Shown: one piece after another, positions 23,121 through 31,585 of the stretch
Numbering within the stretch: position 1 is the stretch's first letter
Layout of the letters: the number at the start of each line of letters is the position of its first letter
Assembly: GCF_001613325.1 (NCBI RefSeq)
Contig: NZ_BDCD01000037.1
Coordinates: 36,705-100,704, forward strand
Direction: 5' to 3'
Length of the DNA: 64,000 nucleotides
From: Nocardia yamanashiensis NBRC 100130
GTDB taxonomy: Bacteria > Actinomycetota > Actinomycetes > Mycobacteriales > Mycobacteriaceae
Position numbers and translations under genes: made by a program
Notes under the pieces: model-generated
Seen by the model: the letters and a program-made list of their open reading frames with translations, nothing else
What the model was told of the DNA's origin: nothing
Databases searched by the model: none

Positions 23121-24167
23121 ATGGCTTTCGGCGTGGGCTTGAGTATCGGCACGGTCAATACGGTGTGCGCGACAGCCGCCGATCGATCCGGAAAGTATCC
23201 GCCGGGCCGCGGGGTCCCGTTCGCGGCTCGCCGGGGCAGCTCACCGCCCACCACGTGGCGCACCACTCTCACCTTCGACAGTTCCGGCACCGCCCGCGTC
23301 GGCCGCATACCCCGGCACGGGCGTGTCATCACCGAGTTCGCCGATCTCACCCAACGGGGTGCACCGGTCGCGCGGGTCGGTCACCGGGCGCTGTCGGCCG
23401 CGGATCTCGTTGCGACCGTTGCCGTCAGCGTGCTCGAGGAGGTGCTGGGGAAGGCTCCGGCGGGACAGCAGGGGCGCGCCGACACCGGCATCGCCCTCAC
23501 CCATCCGGCCGGGTACTCCGAGAGACTGGTGGCCGACCTGCGCTCCGCGCTCGACAGCAGCGGGCTGAGCCAAGCCGCCCTGCTGGCCGAACCCATCGCC
23601 GCGACCACCTGGTTGCAGGCCGAACGCGGCCCGCTCACTCCCGGCCTGGCCCTGGTCTACGACCTCGGCGGTTCCGGTCTCGACGTCACCCTCGTCCGGG
23701 TCGGCGCGGGTGCCCCCAGCAATCCCATCGTCGGATTGCCCCTGCACTCGGCCGAATACGGCGGCCGCGCCTTCGGCGGCCTGGTCGCCGCCCGCGGCCG
23801 GCGCTCACCCAGCGCCCCCGTCGTCGCCCGCACCGTCTCCGACGCCGACGCTTCCGAACTGCGCGCCGAACACATCGGCCGCTCCCTCGCCCTGGTCTGG
23901 AAATGCCTCCGCATAGCCGACGTCACCATGGCTGACGTGGACCGCGTCCTCGTGGTCGGCGGCGCGGCCCGCCCACCCGAAGTGGCCCAGGTCCTGGCCA
24001 AACAACTCGCGCGCCCGGTGGTGATAGCCGCCGACCCCGAACGCACCATCGCCGACGGCGCCGCCCTGGCCGCCCGCCAAGCCCTCCTGGACCAGGAATC
24101 GGCCTCCCACCGCCCCCACTCCCTGACCGGCTTCCTCCGCCGGGTCACCCGGGTAGCGGCCATCTAG
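23121..24167 (+). CDS. Hsp70-like (actin-fold ATPase) protein, variant nucleotide site
   Basis: 348 residues, about the length of an Hsp70 nucleotide-binding domain with no substrate-binding domain. Phosphate-1 loop reads GVGLSIGTVNTV, where Hsp70 has GIDLGTTNS, so the metal-coordinating Asp is replaced by Ser. Phosphate-2 is VYDLGGSGLD and the adenosine motif VLVVGGAARPPEV. The ATG at 23121 follows GAGGTGG. A paralog of the same type lies at 27784-30219, with the AurF/fprB operon between them. ATP binding is likely; hydrolysis may be weak. Role unknown; chaperone activity would need a partner for substrate binding. Confidence 0.75.
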   Translation: MAFGVGLSIGTVNTVCATAADRSGKYPPGRGVPFAARRGSSPPTTWRTTLTFDSSGTARVGRIPRHGRVITEFADLTQRGAPVARVGHRALSAADLVATVAVSVLEEVLGKAPAGQQGRADTGIALTHPAGYSERLVADLRSALDSSGLSQAALLAEPIAATTWLQAERGPLTPGLALVYDLGGSGLDVTLVRVGAGAPSNPIVGLPLHSAEYGGRAFGGLVAARGRRSPSAPVVARTVSDADASELRAEHIGRSLALVWKCLRIADVTMADVDRVLVVGGAARPPEVAQVLAKQLARPVVIAADPERTIADGAALAARQALLDQESASHRPHSLTGFLRRVTRVAAI

Positions 24168-24465
24168 AAAGCAAGGCGGCCCGCCCTCGGAGAGGAGAGG
24201 GGCCGGGGACCGATCCCCGCACCCCTTTCGAGGCCACGCGCCGCCCCCGCCCGCGAGGGCTGAGCCTCCCCCCGAGCCTCGGCCCCCGTCGGCGCCCACC
24301 CCGGTCCGGAGATATATCTGGCCCGGTTACCGGTCGGTTCCCCATGATCGGGACGACAGTCCACGCTCACTCGTGCAAGCATGCTGCTAGCAGTTGTTGA
24401 CGTAACTCGTGTTTGGTGTAACCATTGGACACAGATACAACGCCACTGACTGAGAGGTGACGACG
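24168..24465 (+). promoter_or_regulatory. Promoter region of the AurF-like/fprB operon
   Basis: The region is gene-free. It contains a perfect 10-bp palindrome CTGCTAGCAG (24384-24393) immediately followed by a -35-like TTGACG (24397-24402), a position where a dimeric repressor would act; the -10 is weak (around 24419-24425). GAGAGG at 24452-24457 is the ribosome site for ATG 24466. Confidence 0.4.
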
Positions 24466-25473
24466 ATGTCCCCGGTTACGACACCCGTTGACGACCCGGT
24501 TGTTGCCGAAGCCATGGAGTACGCCAACAAGCTGCTCCTGCTCTCTGAAGGCTCGGTGAACAAGAGCTTCGATCCTTACGAAGACATCGACTGGGAAAAC
24601 CCGGACTTCGACGCGAACTCCAAGCCCGAACGCTGGATCCTCCCCGCCTCCGCCGACCCGCTCGGCCGCCACCCCTGGTACCAGGCGCTCACCGACGAGC
24701 AGAAGATCGCCGTCGGCAAGTACCGCCAGGCCAACGTCGCCAAGGTCGGCCTGCAGTTCGAGTCCATCCTGATCAGCGGCATGGTCAACCACACCTCGTT
24801 CACGCTCCCCAACGGTGACCCGGAATTCCGGTACTGCACCCACGAGATGAGCGAAGAGCTCAACCACACCCTGATGTTCCAGGAGATGGTCAACCGCATC
24901 GGCATCGACGTCCCCGGCATGGGCCCGCTGGTGCGCCAGCTGCGCCTGCTCGGCGTGCCCGTCGCGGTGCTGTTCCCCAACTTCTTCTTCATGGCCGTGC
25001 TCGCCGGCGAGGAGCCGATCGACCACATCCAGAAGCAGATCCTGCGCTCCGGCGAGGACGTGCACCCGATCATGCGGGGCGTCATGAGCATTCACGTCGC
25101 CGAGGAAGCCCGCCACATCTCCTTCGCGCACGAATTCCTCAAGCACCATGTGCCCGAGGGCAATGTGGCCAACCGCTTCGTGCTCTCGATCGCCATGCCG
25201 ATCGTCATGTTCATCCTGGGCCGCTCCATCGCGACGCCGCCGAAGAAGTTCTTCGCCGAGTTCGACATTCCGGAGAAGGTCCGCAAGGAACTGTTCTACG
25301 GGTCGAAGGAAGCCAAGCAGGTCTTCGCCGACTACTTCATCGACGTGCGCGCGCTCGCCGAGGAACTCGGCCTGATGAACCCGGTCGCCAAGCGGGTCTG
25401 GAAGCTGCTCGGCATCGACGGCCCGAAGTCCCGGTACCGCTCGGAGCCCATCCGCTCCGGCAAGGTCGCGTAG
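24466..25473 (+). CDS. AurF-type diiron oxygenase
   Basis: 335 residues with a ferritin-like four-helix diiron site: Glu in KVGLQFESIL, E-L-N-H in HEMSEELNHTLMFQEM, and E-E-A-R-H in VAEEARHISFAHEF. This is the AurF (p-aminobenzoate N-oxygenase) family; M. tuberculosis Rv0885, next to fprB, is the likely ortholog by context. It binds two iron ions and activates O2 for N-oxygenation or hydroxylation of an unknown substrate. ATG 24466 is chosen over a GTG at 24457 because of the ribosome-site spacing. FprB, 16 bases downstream, is the natural electron supply. Confidence 0.85.
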   Translation: MSPVTTPVDDPVVAEAMEYANKLLLLSEGSVNKSFDPYEDIDWENPDFDANSKPERWILPASADPLGRHPWYQALTDEQKIAVGKYRQANVAKVGLQFESILISGMVNHTSFTLPNGDPEFRYCTHEMSEELNHTLMFQEMVNRIGIDVPGMGPLVRQLRLLGVPVAVLFPNFFFMAVLAGEEPIDHIQKQILRSGEDVHPIMRGVMSIHVAEEARHISFAHEFLKHHVPEGNVANRFVLSIAMPIVMFILGRSIATPPKKFFAEFDIPEKVRKELFYGSKEAKQVFADYFIDVRALAEELGLMNPVAKRVWKLLGIDGPKSRYRSEPIRSGKVA

Positions 25474-25489
25474 AGAAGGGGAACGTACA

Positions 25490-27079
25490 GTGCCGTACGT
25501 CGTCACCCAATCCTGTTGCAGCGACGCGTCCTGCGTCTACGCCTGCCCGGTCAACTGCATCCATCCCACGCCGGATGAGCCCGACTTCCTGACGGCCGAG
25601 ATGCTGTACGTGGACCCGCAGGCGTGCGTCGATTGCGGCGCCTGCGCCACGGCGTGCCCGGTGGACGCCATCATGTCCTCGACCAAGCTGACCGAGGCGC
25701 AGCAGCCGTTCATCGAGATCAATGCCGACTTCTACCGGCAGGCGCGGCCCAGACCGCTACTGGCGCAGCCGATTCCGGCCGCCGAGGTGAAGCCGGGGCG
25801 CGAGCCGCTGCGGGTCGCCATCGTGGGCTCGGGGCCGTCGGCCATGTACGCGGCGGACGAATTGCTCACGCAGCCGGGCGTTTCGGTGACGGTGTTCGAT
25901 CGGCTCAGCACCCCCTACGGGCTGGCCCGGTTCGGCGTCGCGCCGGATCACACCCGGACGCGGCAGGTGGGTGAGCTGTTCGACGTCATCTCGGCGCAGG
26001 CCGGGTTCGGTTCGTACCTGAATGTGACTGTCGGCGAGCATGTTTCGCACGAAGAGCTGCTGGCGGCGCATCACGCGGTGATCTATGCCGTGGGCGCGTC
26101 CAGCGATCGCAAGCTCGGGGTGCCGGGCGAGGGCCTGCCGGGCAGCGTGTCCGCCACCGATTTCGTGGCCTGGTACAACGGGCATCCCGATCACGCGGGG
26201 CGGTTCTTCGATCTGTCGCAGCCGCGCGCGGTGATCGTCGGCAACGGCAATGTGGCGCTGGACGTGGCGCGCATTCTCACCACCGACCCGGAAGAGCTTG
26301 CCGCCACCGATATCTCGGCTCGCGCGCTGTCCGCGCTGCGGCGCAGCAAGATCGAGGAAGTGGTGATCCTGGGCCGTCGCGGTCCGGCCGAATCCGCTTT
26401 CACCGTGCCGGAGTTCGTCAGCCTGCTGGGCTCGGACGTGGACATCGTGGTCGAAGGCGAGGTTCCGGAACCGGTCGCGGGCATGTCGCAGAAGGTCGAG
26501 CACAAGCTGAAGCTGTTGCGCGGCTTGGCCGATCGGCCGGTGGGCGGGCGCAAGCGGATCGTATTCCGGTACCTGTCCTCGCCGGTGGCGTTCACCGGGG
26601 TGGATCGGGTGACCGGGGTCGAGGTGGTGCGCAACGAGCTCGTCACCGGTGACAACGGGGTCGTGCACGCGGTCGCCACCGAGGACGTCGAGACCCTGGA
26701 CGCGGGCCTGGTGCTGACGTCGGTCGGCTACCGCGGCGTCGCGCTGCCGGGCGTGCCGTTCGACGAGAAGGCCGGTGTGGTGCCGAATCTGGACGGCCGA
26801 GTGCTGGAGGAATCCGGCGGCGCCGTCGTCCCGGGGTCCTATGTGACCGGCTGGATCAAGCGTGGTCCGACCGGATTCATCGGCACCAACAAGTCCTGCG
26901 CCCAGCAGACCGTGCGCCAGCTGGTCGACGATTTCAACGCGGGCCGCCTGAATCGTCCCGCCCGCTCCGCCGGTGAATTCGACCGACTGGTCGGTGAGCG
27001 TCAGCCCCATGCCATCCGCGGTGGCGCGGTGAACAAGACGCCCCGGCGTCGCCTGCCATTGCTCGTGCGCGGCCGCTGA
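25490..27079 (+). CDS. fprB: Ferredoxin / ferredoxin-NADP reductase fusion, FprB
   Basis: 529 residues. Residues 1-75 are a bacterial 2[Fe-S] ferredoxin with cysteines at 9, 15, 19, 23 and C46-x2-C49-x2-C52-x3-C56-P. From about residue 105 follows an adrenodoxin-reductase-like domain with the FAD loop IVGSGPSAMYAADEL, FGVAPDHTRTRQV, the NADPH motif VGNGNVALDVARIL and GWIKRGPTGFIGTNK. It moves electrons from NADPH to the built-in ferredoxin and on to an oxygenase, here most likely the AurF-like protein encoded upstream. A GTG start behind GAAGGGG. Two near-identical terminators follow. Confidence 0.92.
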   Translation: MPYVVTQSCCSDASCVYACPVNCIHPTPDEPDFLTAEMLYVDPQACVDCGACATACPVDAIMSSTKLTEAQQPFIEINADFYRQARPRPLLAQPIPAAEVKPGREPLRVAIVGSGPSAMYAADELLTQPGVSVTVFDRLSTPYGLARFGVAPDHTRTRQVGELFDVISAQAGFGSYLNVTVGEHVSHEELLAAHHAVIYAVGASSDRKLGVPGEGLPGSVSATDFVAWYNGHPDHAGRFFDLSQPRAVIVGNGNVALDVARILTTDPEELAATDISARALSALRRSKIEEVVILGRRGPAESAFTVPEFVSLLGSDVDIVVEGEVPEPVAGMSQKVEHKLKLLRGLADRPVGGRKRIVFRYLSSPVAFTGVDRVTGVEVVRNELVTGDNGVVHAVATEDVETLDAGLVLTSVGYRGVALPGVPFDEKAGVVPNLDGRVLEESGGAVVPGSYVTGWIKRGPTGFIGTNKSCAQQTVRQLVDDFNAGRLNRPARSAGEFDRLVGERQPHAIRGGAVNKTPRRRLPLLVRGR

Positions 27080-27137
27080 GCCGCGCCCCAGACCGATCGG
27101 TCGGGCTGCCGGGGGTGCCGGCAGCGCGCACCGATCC

Positions 27138-27180
27138 CCGCCGTCGGCGATCCTGCGGATCGCCGACGGCGGTTTCGTTT
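27138..27180 (+). terminator. First of two near-identical terminators after fprB
   Basis: CCGCCGTCGGCGATC (27138-27152) and GATCGCCGACGGCGG (27158-27172) form a perfect 15-bp stem, followed by TTTCGTTTT. Confidence 0.85.
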
Positions 27181-27199
27181 TCCGGGGTGCTCATCCCCT

Positions 27200-27239
27200 C
27201 CGCCGTCGGCAACTCTGTTGCCGACGGCGGTTTCGTTTG
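27200..27239 (+). terminator. Second of two near-identical terminators after fprB
   Basis: CCGCCGTCGGCAAC (27200-27213) and GTTGCCGACGGCGG (27217-27230) form a perfect 14-bp stem with a TCT loop, followed by TTTCGTTTGT. The outer 11 bp and the tail equal those of the first hairpin. Confidence 0.85.
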
Positions 27240-27391
27240 TGTCACTACCTATCCGGAAGCCGGTCGGCTGCGAATGGGTTAGATCCCGTACGCGTCCCCT
27301 CGTAGGCGATCGATGGAATGTGTTGTGCGAGTTGTAATGCTCCGTTTGCTCGCGACGACAACCCGCGTAGTAGAGCCGAAAACACCGCGAC

Positions 27392-27685
27392 TCACGGACG
27401 GCGCGACCCACCGAGGATTGGGATCTCGGGGTCAGCAACCGACCAGTGATCGGTAATCCGCGCGCACATACTGACATTGCGGTTTTCTTTTTCGGACCCC
27501 ATTCGCATACCGGTTGGTATTACTTCGGCGTTCGCTGTGTTGTAGCTACAAACCAGGGTTCGGCGAATGGTGCTGGTGTCCAGTTCGATTCGATCTTGGT
27601 CGAGCAGTTCTCTGACCTGTAGATTCGCCAACTTCGCTACTGGACGCGAAATCTTTTCTCCCAAATCGATATTCGAGTCCGGCAT
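27392..27685 (-). CDS. Possible hypothetical protein in a lower-GC patch
   Basis: 97 residues from ATG 27685. The first half is plausible coding sequence (NLQVRELLDQDRIELDTSTI), the second half has no clear character. Codons are visibly less G/C-biased than in all neighbours (AAT, ATA, TTG, CGA and similar), and the surrounding 27260-27780 is the most A/T-rich stretch of the window, which suggests transferred DNA or a decayed gene. No ribosome site is convincing. It has no recognised domain. The remaining bases 27231-27391 and 27686-27783 hold nothing else I can support apart from the promoter of the next gene. Confidence 0.3.
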   Translation of the reverse strand: MPDSNIDLGEKISRPVAKLANLQVRELLDQDRIELDTSTIRRTLVCSYNTANAEVIPTGMRMGSEKENRNVSMCARITDHWSVADPEIPILGGSRRP

Positions 27686-27783
27686 GTGCCAGTTAACCTG
27701 AACGCGCTGTTTGGTAAACGACCGCGACCGCCTGGCTGGGACGCCCTCGGGGCCGTGGTCTCGGTGCGTTGACGGGATAGCGA

Positions 27784-30219
27784 ATGACTGCTGGCTTTGG
27801 CATGAGCATCGGCACAGTGAACTCCGTATGGGCGACTACGACCGGCGAACGTTCACGTCCGGCCGTGCGTGTCCGCCGTACGGCGATCACCTTCGATCGG
27901 GCGGGGGGACCGAGTATCGGGGGAATTCCCCGTTTCGCCCCCGTGGTCACCGACTTCGCCGATCTCACCGGTGATCCGGACCCGGTCGTCATCGGCGGCC
28001 GCATCTGGTCGCCCGCCGACCTGGTGGCCGCCGTGGTCAACGGGCTCATCCATGCCAACGCCCCCGAAGCGCCGGCCGTCAACACCTATCCGGCCTGCTA
28101 CTCCGACAAGCACATTCATCGCCTGCGGCGCGCGCTGGACTGGTCCGGGGCCGCGGACGTGCTGCTCATGCCGGAACCGGTGGCGGCCGTCGAATGGCTC
28201 GACAACGAGTACGGCATCTCCGATCGCGGGCTGACGCTGGTCTACGACCTGGGCGGCAACAGTCTCGATATCGCGGTGGTGCGGACCGAGGCGGATCGGG
28301 ACGAACGCGGCATTCTGGGTCGTGCGGAGCGGTCCTACGACTACGGCGGCCGACCGCTCGGTACCCTTCTCGCCCGTTATGCCCGGAGTATTGCTCCCGG
28401 TGCGGCGCAACCGGTTTCGGCCGTGGTGCCCGCGTCCGACACCAGCCGGCTGCGCACCTGGCATATCCGCAACTCGCTACGGGTGGTGCGCGCCTGCGTG
28501 CACAGATCCGGCGTCGGCATGGGGGAGATCGACCGAATACTGCTGATCGGCGGCGCGGCGCGGCCCGTCGAAGTCGCGCGCGTGCTCGCCGATCTCGGCC
28601 GCCCCGTCATCATGTCGCCCGATCCGGCGCACACCGTGGCGGTCGGCGCGGCCATCGCCGCCTACCGCAGCGCCGACACCGGTTCGGCCATCGGCCGCTA
28701 TGCCCCGCGCGCAGCCGTGTTCTCCGGCGCCGCGGTGGCTTCCGCGCTCGCCATGTCCGCCGCCACCGTGCTGGGCGGACCCGTGGGCATCCCGCCCGGC
28801 CTGCAAGCCGCTCCCGGACCCGCCGATATCGGCGCCCCCGGTACGAGCGGCGCGGGCGACGTCCTGCTCCTCGACGAAGTCGGCACGCCCGGCGTGGCCG
28901 GCACCTCCGGCGGGCGCGTGCACGCCGTCAACACCGCCGCCGCGGTCCGCCCCTACGGTATGGGCCCGATGATCGCGCGCACCGTGCCCGGCAGCGCCAC
29001 CGAACGCGCCCGCACCGGCAACACCTGCGAAACCCGCAGCCCCACCGAGAATCTCACCTACGCGAACCCCGCGCAGTTCACCAATCCCCTGCCCTTCCCC
29101 ACCACCTCCACCCTCAGCTCCTTCTCCTTCACCGTCCAGCCCGGCCAGATTCCCTCGGTGAGCCTGCCTGGCACCGGGGTGGGATCGATCAGCCAGCCGG
29201 GAACCGGGACCACGCCCGTCGGCGGCACCACTCCGGGCGGTACGCAGCCCGGATCGACCACTCCCGGAACCGATCCGGCGGGTGGCACCCCGAGCACGGG
29301 CGGCACGACGGGTGACCCCGCTGGGGGAACCACCGGCGGGGGAACGACTTCCGGCGGGACCGGTGGCACCACGGGTGGGACGACCGGCGGAACGACCGGC
29401 GATCCCGCAGGCGGCAGCACGGGCGGCAGCGAACCGGCCCCGAGCGGTGGCACGGGCGGCAGCACCACTCCCGGCGGCACCACCGGCGATCCGGCGGGCG
29501 GCACCACGGGTGGCTCGACGAGCGGCGGTTCGGGTGGAACAACCACCGGCGGAGGAACTTCCGACGGCGGTTCCACCGGCGGCACTGGCGGCAGCACCGG
29601 TGGCGGGACGGGCGGCTCCACAGGCGGCACCTCGGGCGGTTCTACGGGCGGTGGCACCTCGGGCGGTTCGACGGGCGGCACCTCGGGCGGCTCGACCGGA
29701 GGCGGCGCTTCGGATGGATCAGGCGGTGGCTCCGGCGGTTCGACGGGTGGCGGCACAGGCGGCGGCGCATCGGGCGGCACCGGAGGTGGTACGTCCGGCG
29801 GCGCGACAGGTGGTGGCGCTTCGGGTGGCTCCACCGGCGGCACGGGCGGCAGCACCGGTGGCGGCACCTCAGGAGGCTCGACGGGTGGCGGCACGTCCGG
29901 CGGATCCGCCACTGGCGGAGGCGCTTCCGGCGGCTCCGGTGCGGGCGGCTCCGGCGGCGCTTCCGGAGGTTCGGCAGGCGCCGGCGCATCATCCGGCGGC
30001 GGAGCCTCCAACGGCGGCGGTGCTTCAGGCGGCGCAGGCGGCGGCGCGTCCGGCGGCGGTTCCCGCGCCGGTGCCTCCTCCGGTGGCGGCGCATCCTCGG
30101 GCGGCGCCGGTTCCGGCGGCTCGAAATCCGGTGGATCTTCCTCCGGCGGTTCCTCTTCCGGCGGTTCGCACGGTGGAGGCGGCGGAGGGGGCGGAGGCGG
30201 CGGTGGTGGTCACCGTTAA
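27784..30219 (+). CDS. Hsp70-like ATPase domain fused to a membrane helix and PGRS-like Gly-rich tail
   Basis: 811 residues in three parts. (1) Residues 1 to about 300: actin/Hsp70 fold with phosphate-1 GMSIGTVNSV (Asp replaced by Ser, as in the paralog at 23121), phosphate-2 VYDLGGNSLDI and adenosine motif LLIGGAARPVEV. (2) Residues about 309-331: a hydrophobic helix (AAVFSGAAVASALAMSAATV) likely to cross the membrane. (3) An extracytoplasmic part: a Pro/Gly-rich linker, then from about 455 to the end a Gly/Ser/Thr-Gly-Gly repeat of about 350 residues, closing with a run of Gly and HR. The tail resembles mycobacterial PE_PGRS and cell-surface glycine-rich proteins. The topology (ATPase inside, repeat outside) is inference. 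No function can be assigned. Confidence 0.75.
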   Translation: MTAGFGMSIGTVNSVWATTTGERSRPAVRVRRTAITFDRAGGPSIGGIPRFAPVVTDFADLTGDPDPVVIGGRIWSPADLVAAVVNGLIHANAPEAPAVNTYPACYSDKHIHRLRRALDWSGAADVLLMPEPVAAVEWLDNEYGISDRGLTLVYDLGGNSLDIAVVRTEADRDERGILGRAERSYDYGGRPLGTLLARYARSIAPGAAQPVSAVVPASDTSRLRTWHIRNSLRVVRACVHRSGVGMGEIDRILLIGGAARPVEVARVLADLGRPVIMSPDPAHTVAVGAAIAAYRSADTGSAIGRYAPRAAVFSGAAVASALAMSAATVLGGPVGIPPGLQAAPGPADIGAPGTSGAGDVLLLDEVGTPGVAGTSGGRVHAVNTAAAVRPYGMGPMIARTVPGSATERARTGNTCETRSPTENLTYANPAQFTNPLPFPTTSTLSSFSFTVQPGQIPSVSLPGTGVGSISQPGTGTTPVGGTTPGGTQPGSTTPGTDPAGGTPSTGGTTGDPAGGTTGGGTTSGGTGGTTGGTTGGTTGDPAGGSTGGSEPAPSGGTGGSTTPGGTTGDPAGGTTGGSTSGGSGGTTTGGGTSDGGSTGGTGGSTGGGTGGSTGGTSGGSTGGGTSGGSTGGTSGGSTGGGASDGSGGGSGGSTGGGTGGGASGGTGGGTSGGATGGGASGGSTGGTGGSTGGGTSGGSTGGGTSGGSATGGGASGGSGAGGSGGASGGSAGAGASSGGGASNGGGASGGAGGGASGGGSRAGASSGGGASSGGAGSGGSKSGGSSSGGSSSGGSHGGGGGGGGGGGGGHR

Positions 30220-30704
30220 TACTCCGCACAGCAGGATGCCGGCCCCGGTCGGCAATCCGAATACGGGGGTGTCGGCTCCGGCCGGCAACTCGATTGCGGG
30301 AGCGACGGTTTCGGTCGTTATCCCCGCGCGTGGGATGAGGCGGCCGCGCCCGTCAGCCCCGCGCGCGGGATGTGACGGCCGCAGCCGTTGGCTTTCGGAG
30401 CTCGAAGTCGCGGCCCGCGGCCGCTGGCTTCCGGAATGGGAGGTGACGGCTCATTGCGGTACGCGACCCGATTCGCAGACCACGACAGTAGCCGTCGGCT
30501 TCCCGAGCGGGCGGTGAACGGTGGTGGCCGTTGACTTCCCGGATCGGCCGTGACTTCGGTCGCGGCCCCTGAGACGGCGAACGGGTGGTGGAGCCGATCC
30601 CTCCATCGAGCCCGGCGTCGAAAGTGACCGGCCCACCCCGCGCCTAATGTGCCCAGCGCGGTGGTGGGCTTGGTCGCTTCAATACCCTTCCGGCCGTGGG
30701 GGAT
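30220..30704. repeat. Non-coding stretch with degenerate ~36-base direct repeats
   Basis: No credible gene. Units beginning GCCGTTGG/GCCGCTGG/GCCGTCGG/GCCGTTGA followed by CTTCCsGA start near 30384, 30420, 30491 and 30527, i.e. one or two periods of about 36 bases apart; the copy expected near 30456 is badly degraded. They directly follow the Gly-rich gene and could be decayed coding repeat or an intergenic array. The rest (30220-30380, 30563-30704) shows nothing clear. Confidence 0.4.
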
Positions 30705-31466
30705 TCAGCGGGCGGTGAAGCCGCCGTCGATCGCCAGGGCCGCGCCGGTGATGAAGCTCGCTTCCGGGCTGAGCAGGTAGGCGCAGAAGGAGGCGATCTC
30801 CTCGGGCTGGGAGATGCGGCCCAGGGGATGCAGGGCGGCGATGGCGGCCTCGCCTTCGGGGGTGGCGCCCATGGAATTACGGAACGCCGGGGTGTCGACC
30901 GCGCCGGAGACGATCGCATTGACCCGAATGTCGCGGTCCGCGGCCTCCAGCGCCACGGCCCGGGTCAGCCCGACCACGCCGTGCTTGGCGGCCACGTACG
31001 GCGCGACCTGCCCCATGCCGACCACACCCAGGTTGGAGGCATTGTTGAGAATGGCCCCGCCGCCGGATGCCGCCAGCGCCGGAACCTGATGCCGCAGACC
31101 GTAGTACACGGCGGTGAGGTTGAGTTCGAGGTCGGCGCGCCACCCGGATTCGTCGATGGTCTCCACATTGCCGAACGCGTTCACCGCACCGGCATTGTTG
31201 AAAGCGGCGTCCAGACGGCCGAATTCCTCGACGGCGGCCGCGGTCAGCCGCGCCACATCGGCTTCGACGGTGACGTCGGCGGGCACGAACAGCGCCTTGC
31301 CGCCCGCGCCGCGGATCTCCTCCGCGACCCGGTCACCGGCCTCCTTGCCGCGCGCGCCGAGCACCACCGCACCGCCCTCGGCGGCAATGCGCCGCGCTAC
31401 GGCGACGCCGACTCCCGAGGTGGCGCCGGTGATCAGGACAACCTTGGACGCGAAGCGATTTCCCAT
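30705..31466 (-). CDS. Short-chain dehydrogenase/reductase
   Basis: 253 residues: LITGATSGVGVAVARRI (cofactor loop), DV in VPADVTVEAD, NNAG in AAFNNAGAV, Ser in NNASNLGVV, YVAAKHG (Y-x3-K catalytic), and the C-terminal SFITGAALAIDGGFT typical of FabG-like SDRs. The ATG at 31466 has AAGGGG upstream; an ATG at 31508 would overlap the promoter palindromes. Substrate unknown. A perfect TGACATGTCA palindrome at 31503-31512, 37 bases upstream of the start, is the likely operator. The gene is monocistronic by position. Confidence 0.87.
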   Translation of the reverse strand: MGNRFASKVVLITGATSGVGVAVARRIAAEGGAVVLGARGKEAGDRVAEEIRGAGGKALFVPADVTVEADVARLTAAAVEEFGRLDAAFNNAGAVNAFGNVETIDESGWRADLELNLTAVYYGLRHQVPALAASGGGAILNNASNLGVVGMGQVAPYVAAKHGVVGLTRAVALEAADRDIRVNAIVSGAVDTPAFRNSMGATPEGEAAIAALHPLGRISQPEEIASFCAYLLSPEASFITGAALAIDGGFTAR

Positions 31467-31502
31467 GACTGCGTTTCCCCTTGCGGTAGATCCGATTTTC
31501 GT

Positions 31503-31512
31503 TGACATGTCA
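31503..31512 (-). promoter_or_regulatory. Palindrome upstream of the SDR gene
   Basis: TGACATGTCA is a perfect 10-bp palindrome inside a wider GTTGA-N10-TCAAC (31501-31520). A second TTGA-CGTA-TCAA lies at 31563-31574. The pair suggests two binding sites for a TetR- or GntR-type regulator that is not encoded next to the gene. Confidence 0.4.
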
Positions 31513-31585
31513 TATTCAACGCGGACGCGAGGGGTGTCGCTGGCGGTAATCGGCCTTCACATTTGACGTATCAAGTATCTCGGAT

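Noticed and set aside
29282..30517. 411-codon plus-strand ORF over the Gly-rich tail and a 317-codon Pro-rich minus-strand ORF
   Set aside because: Both are other-frame readings of the GGC/GGT repeats; only the frame continuous with the Hsp70-like domain is supported.
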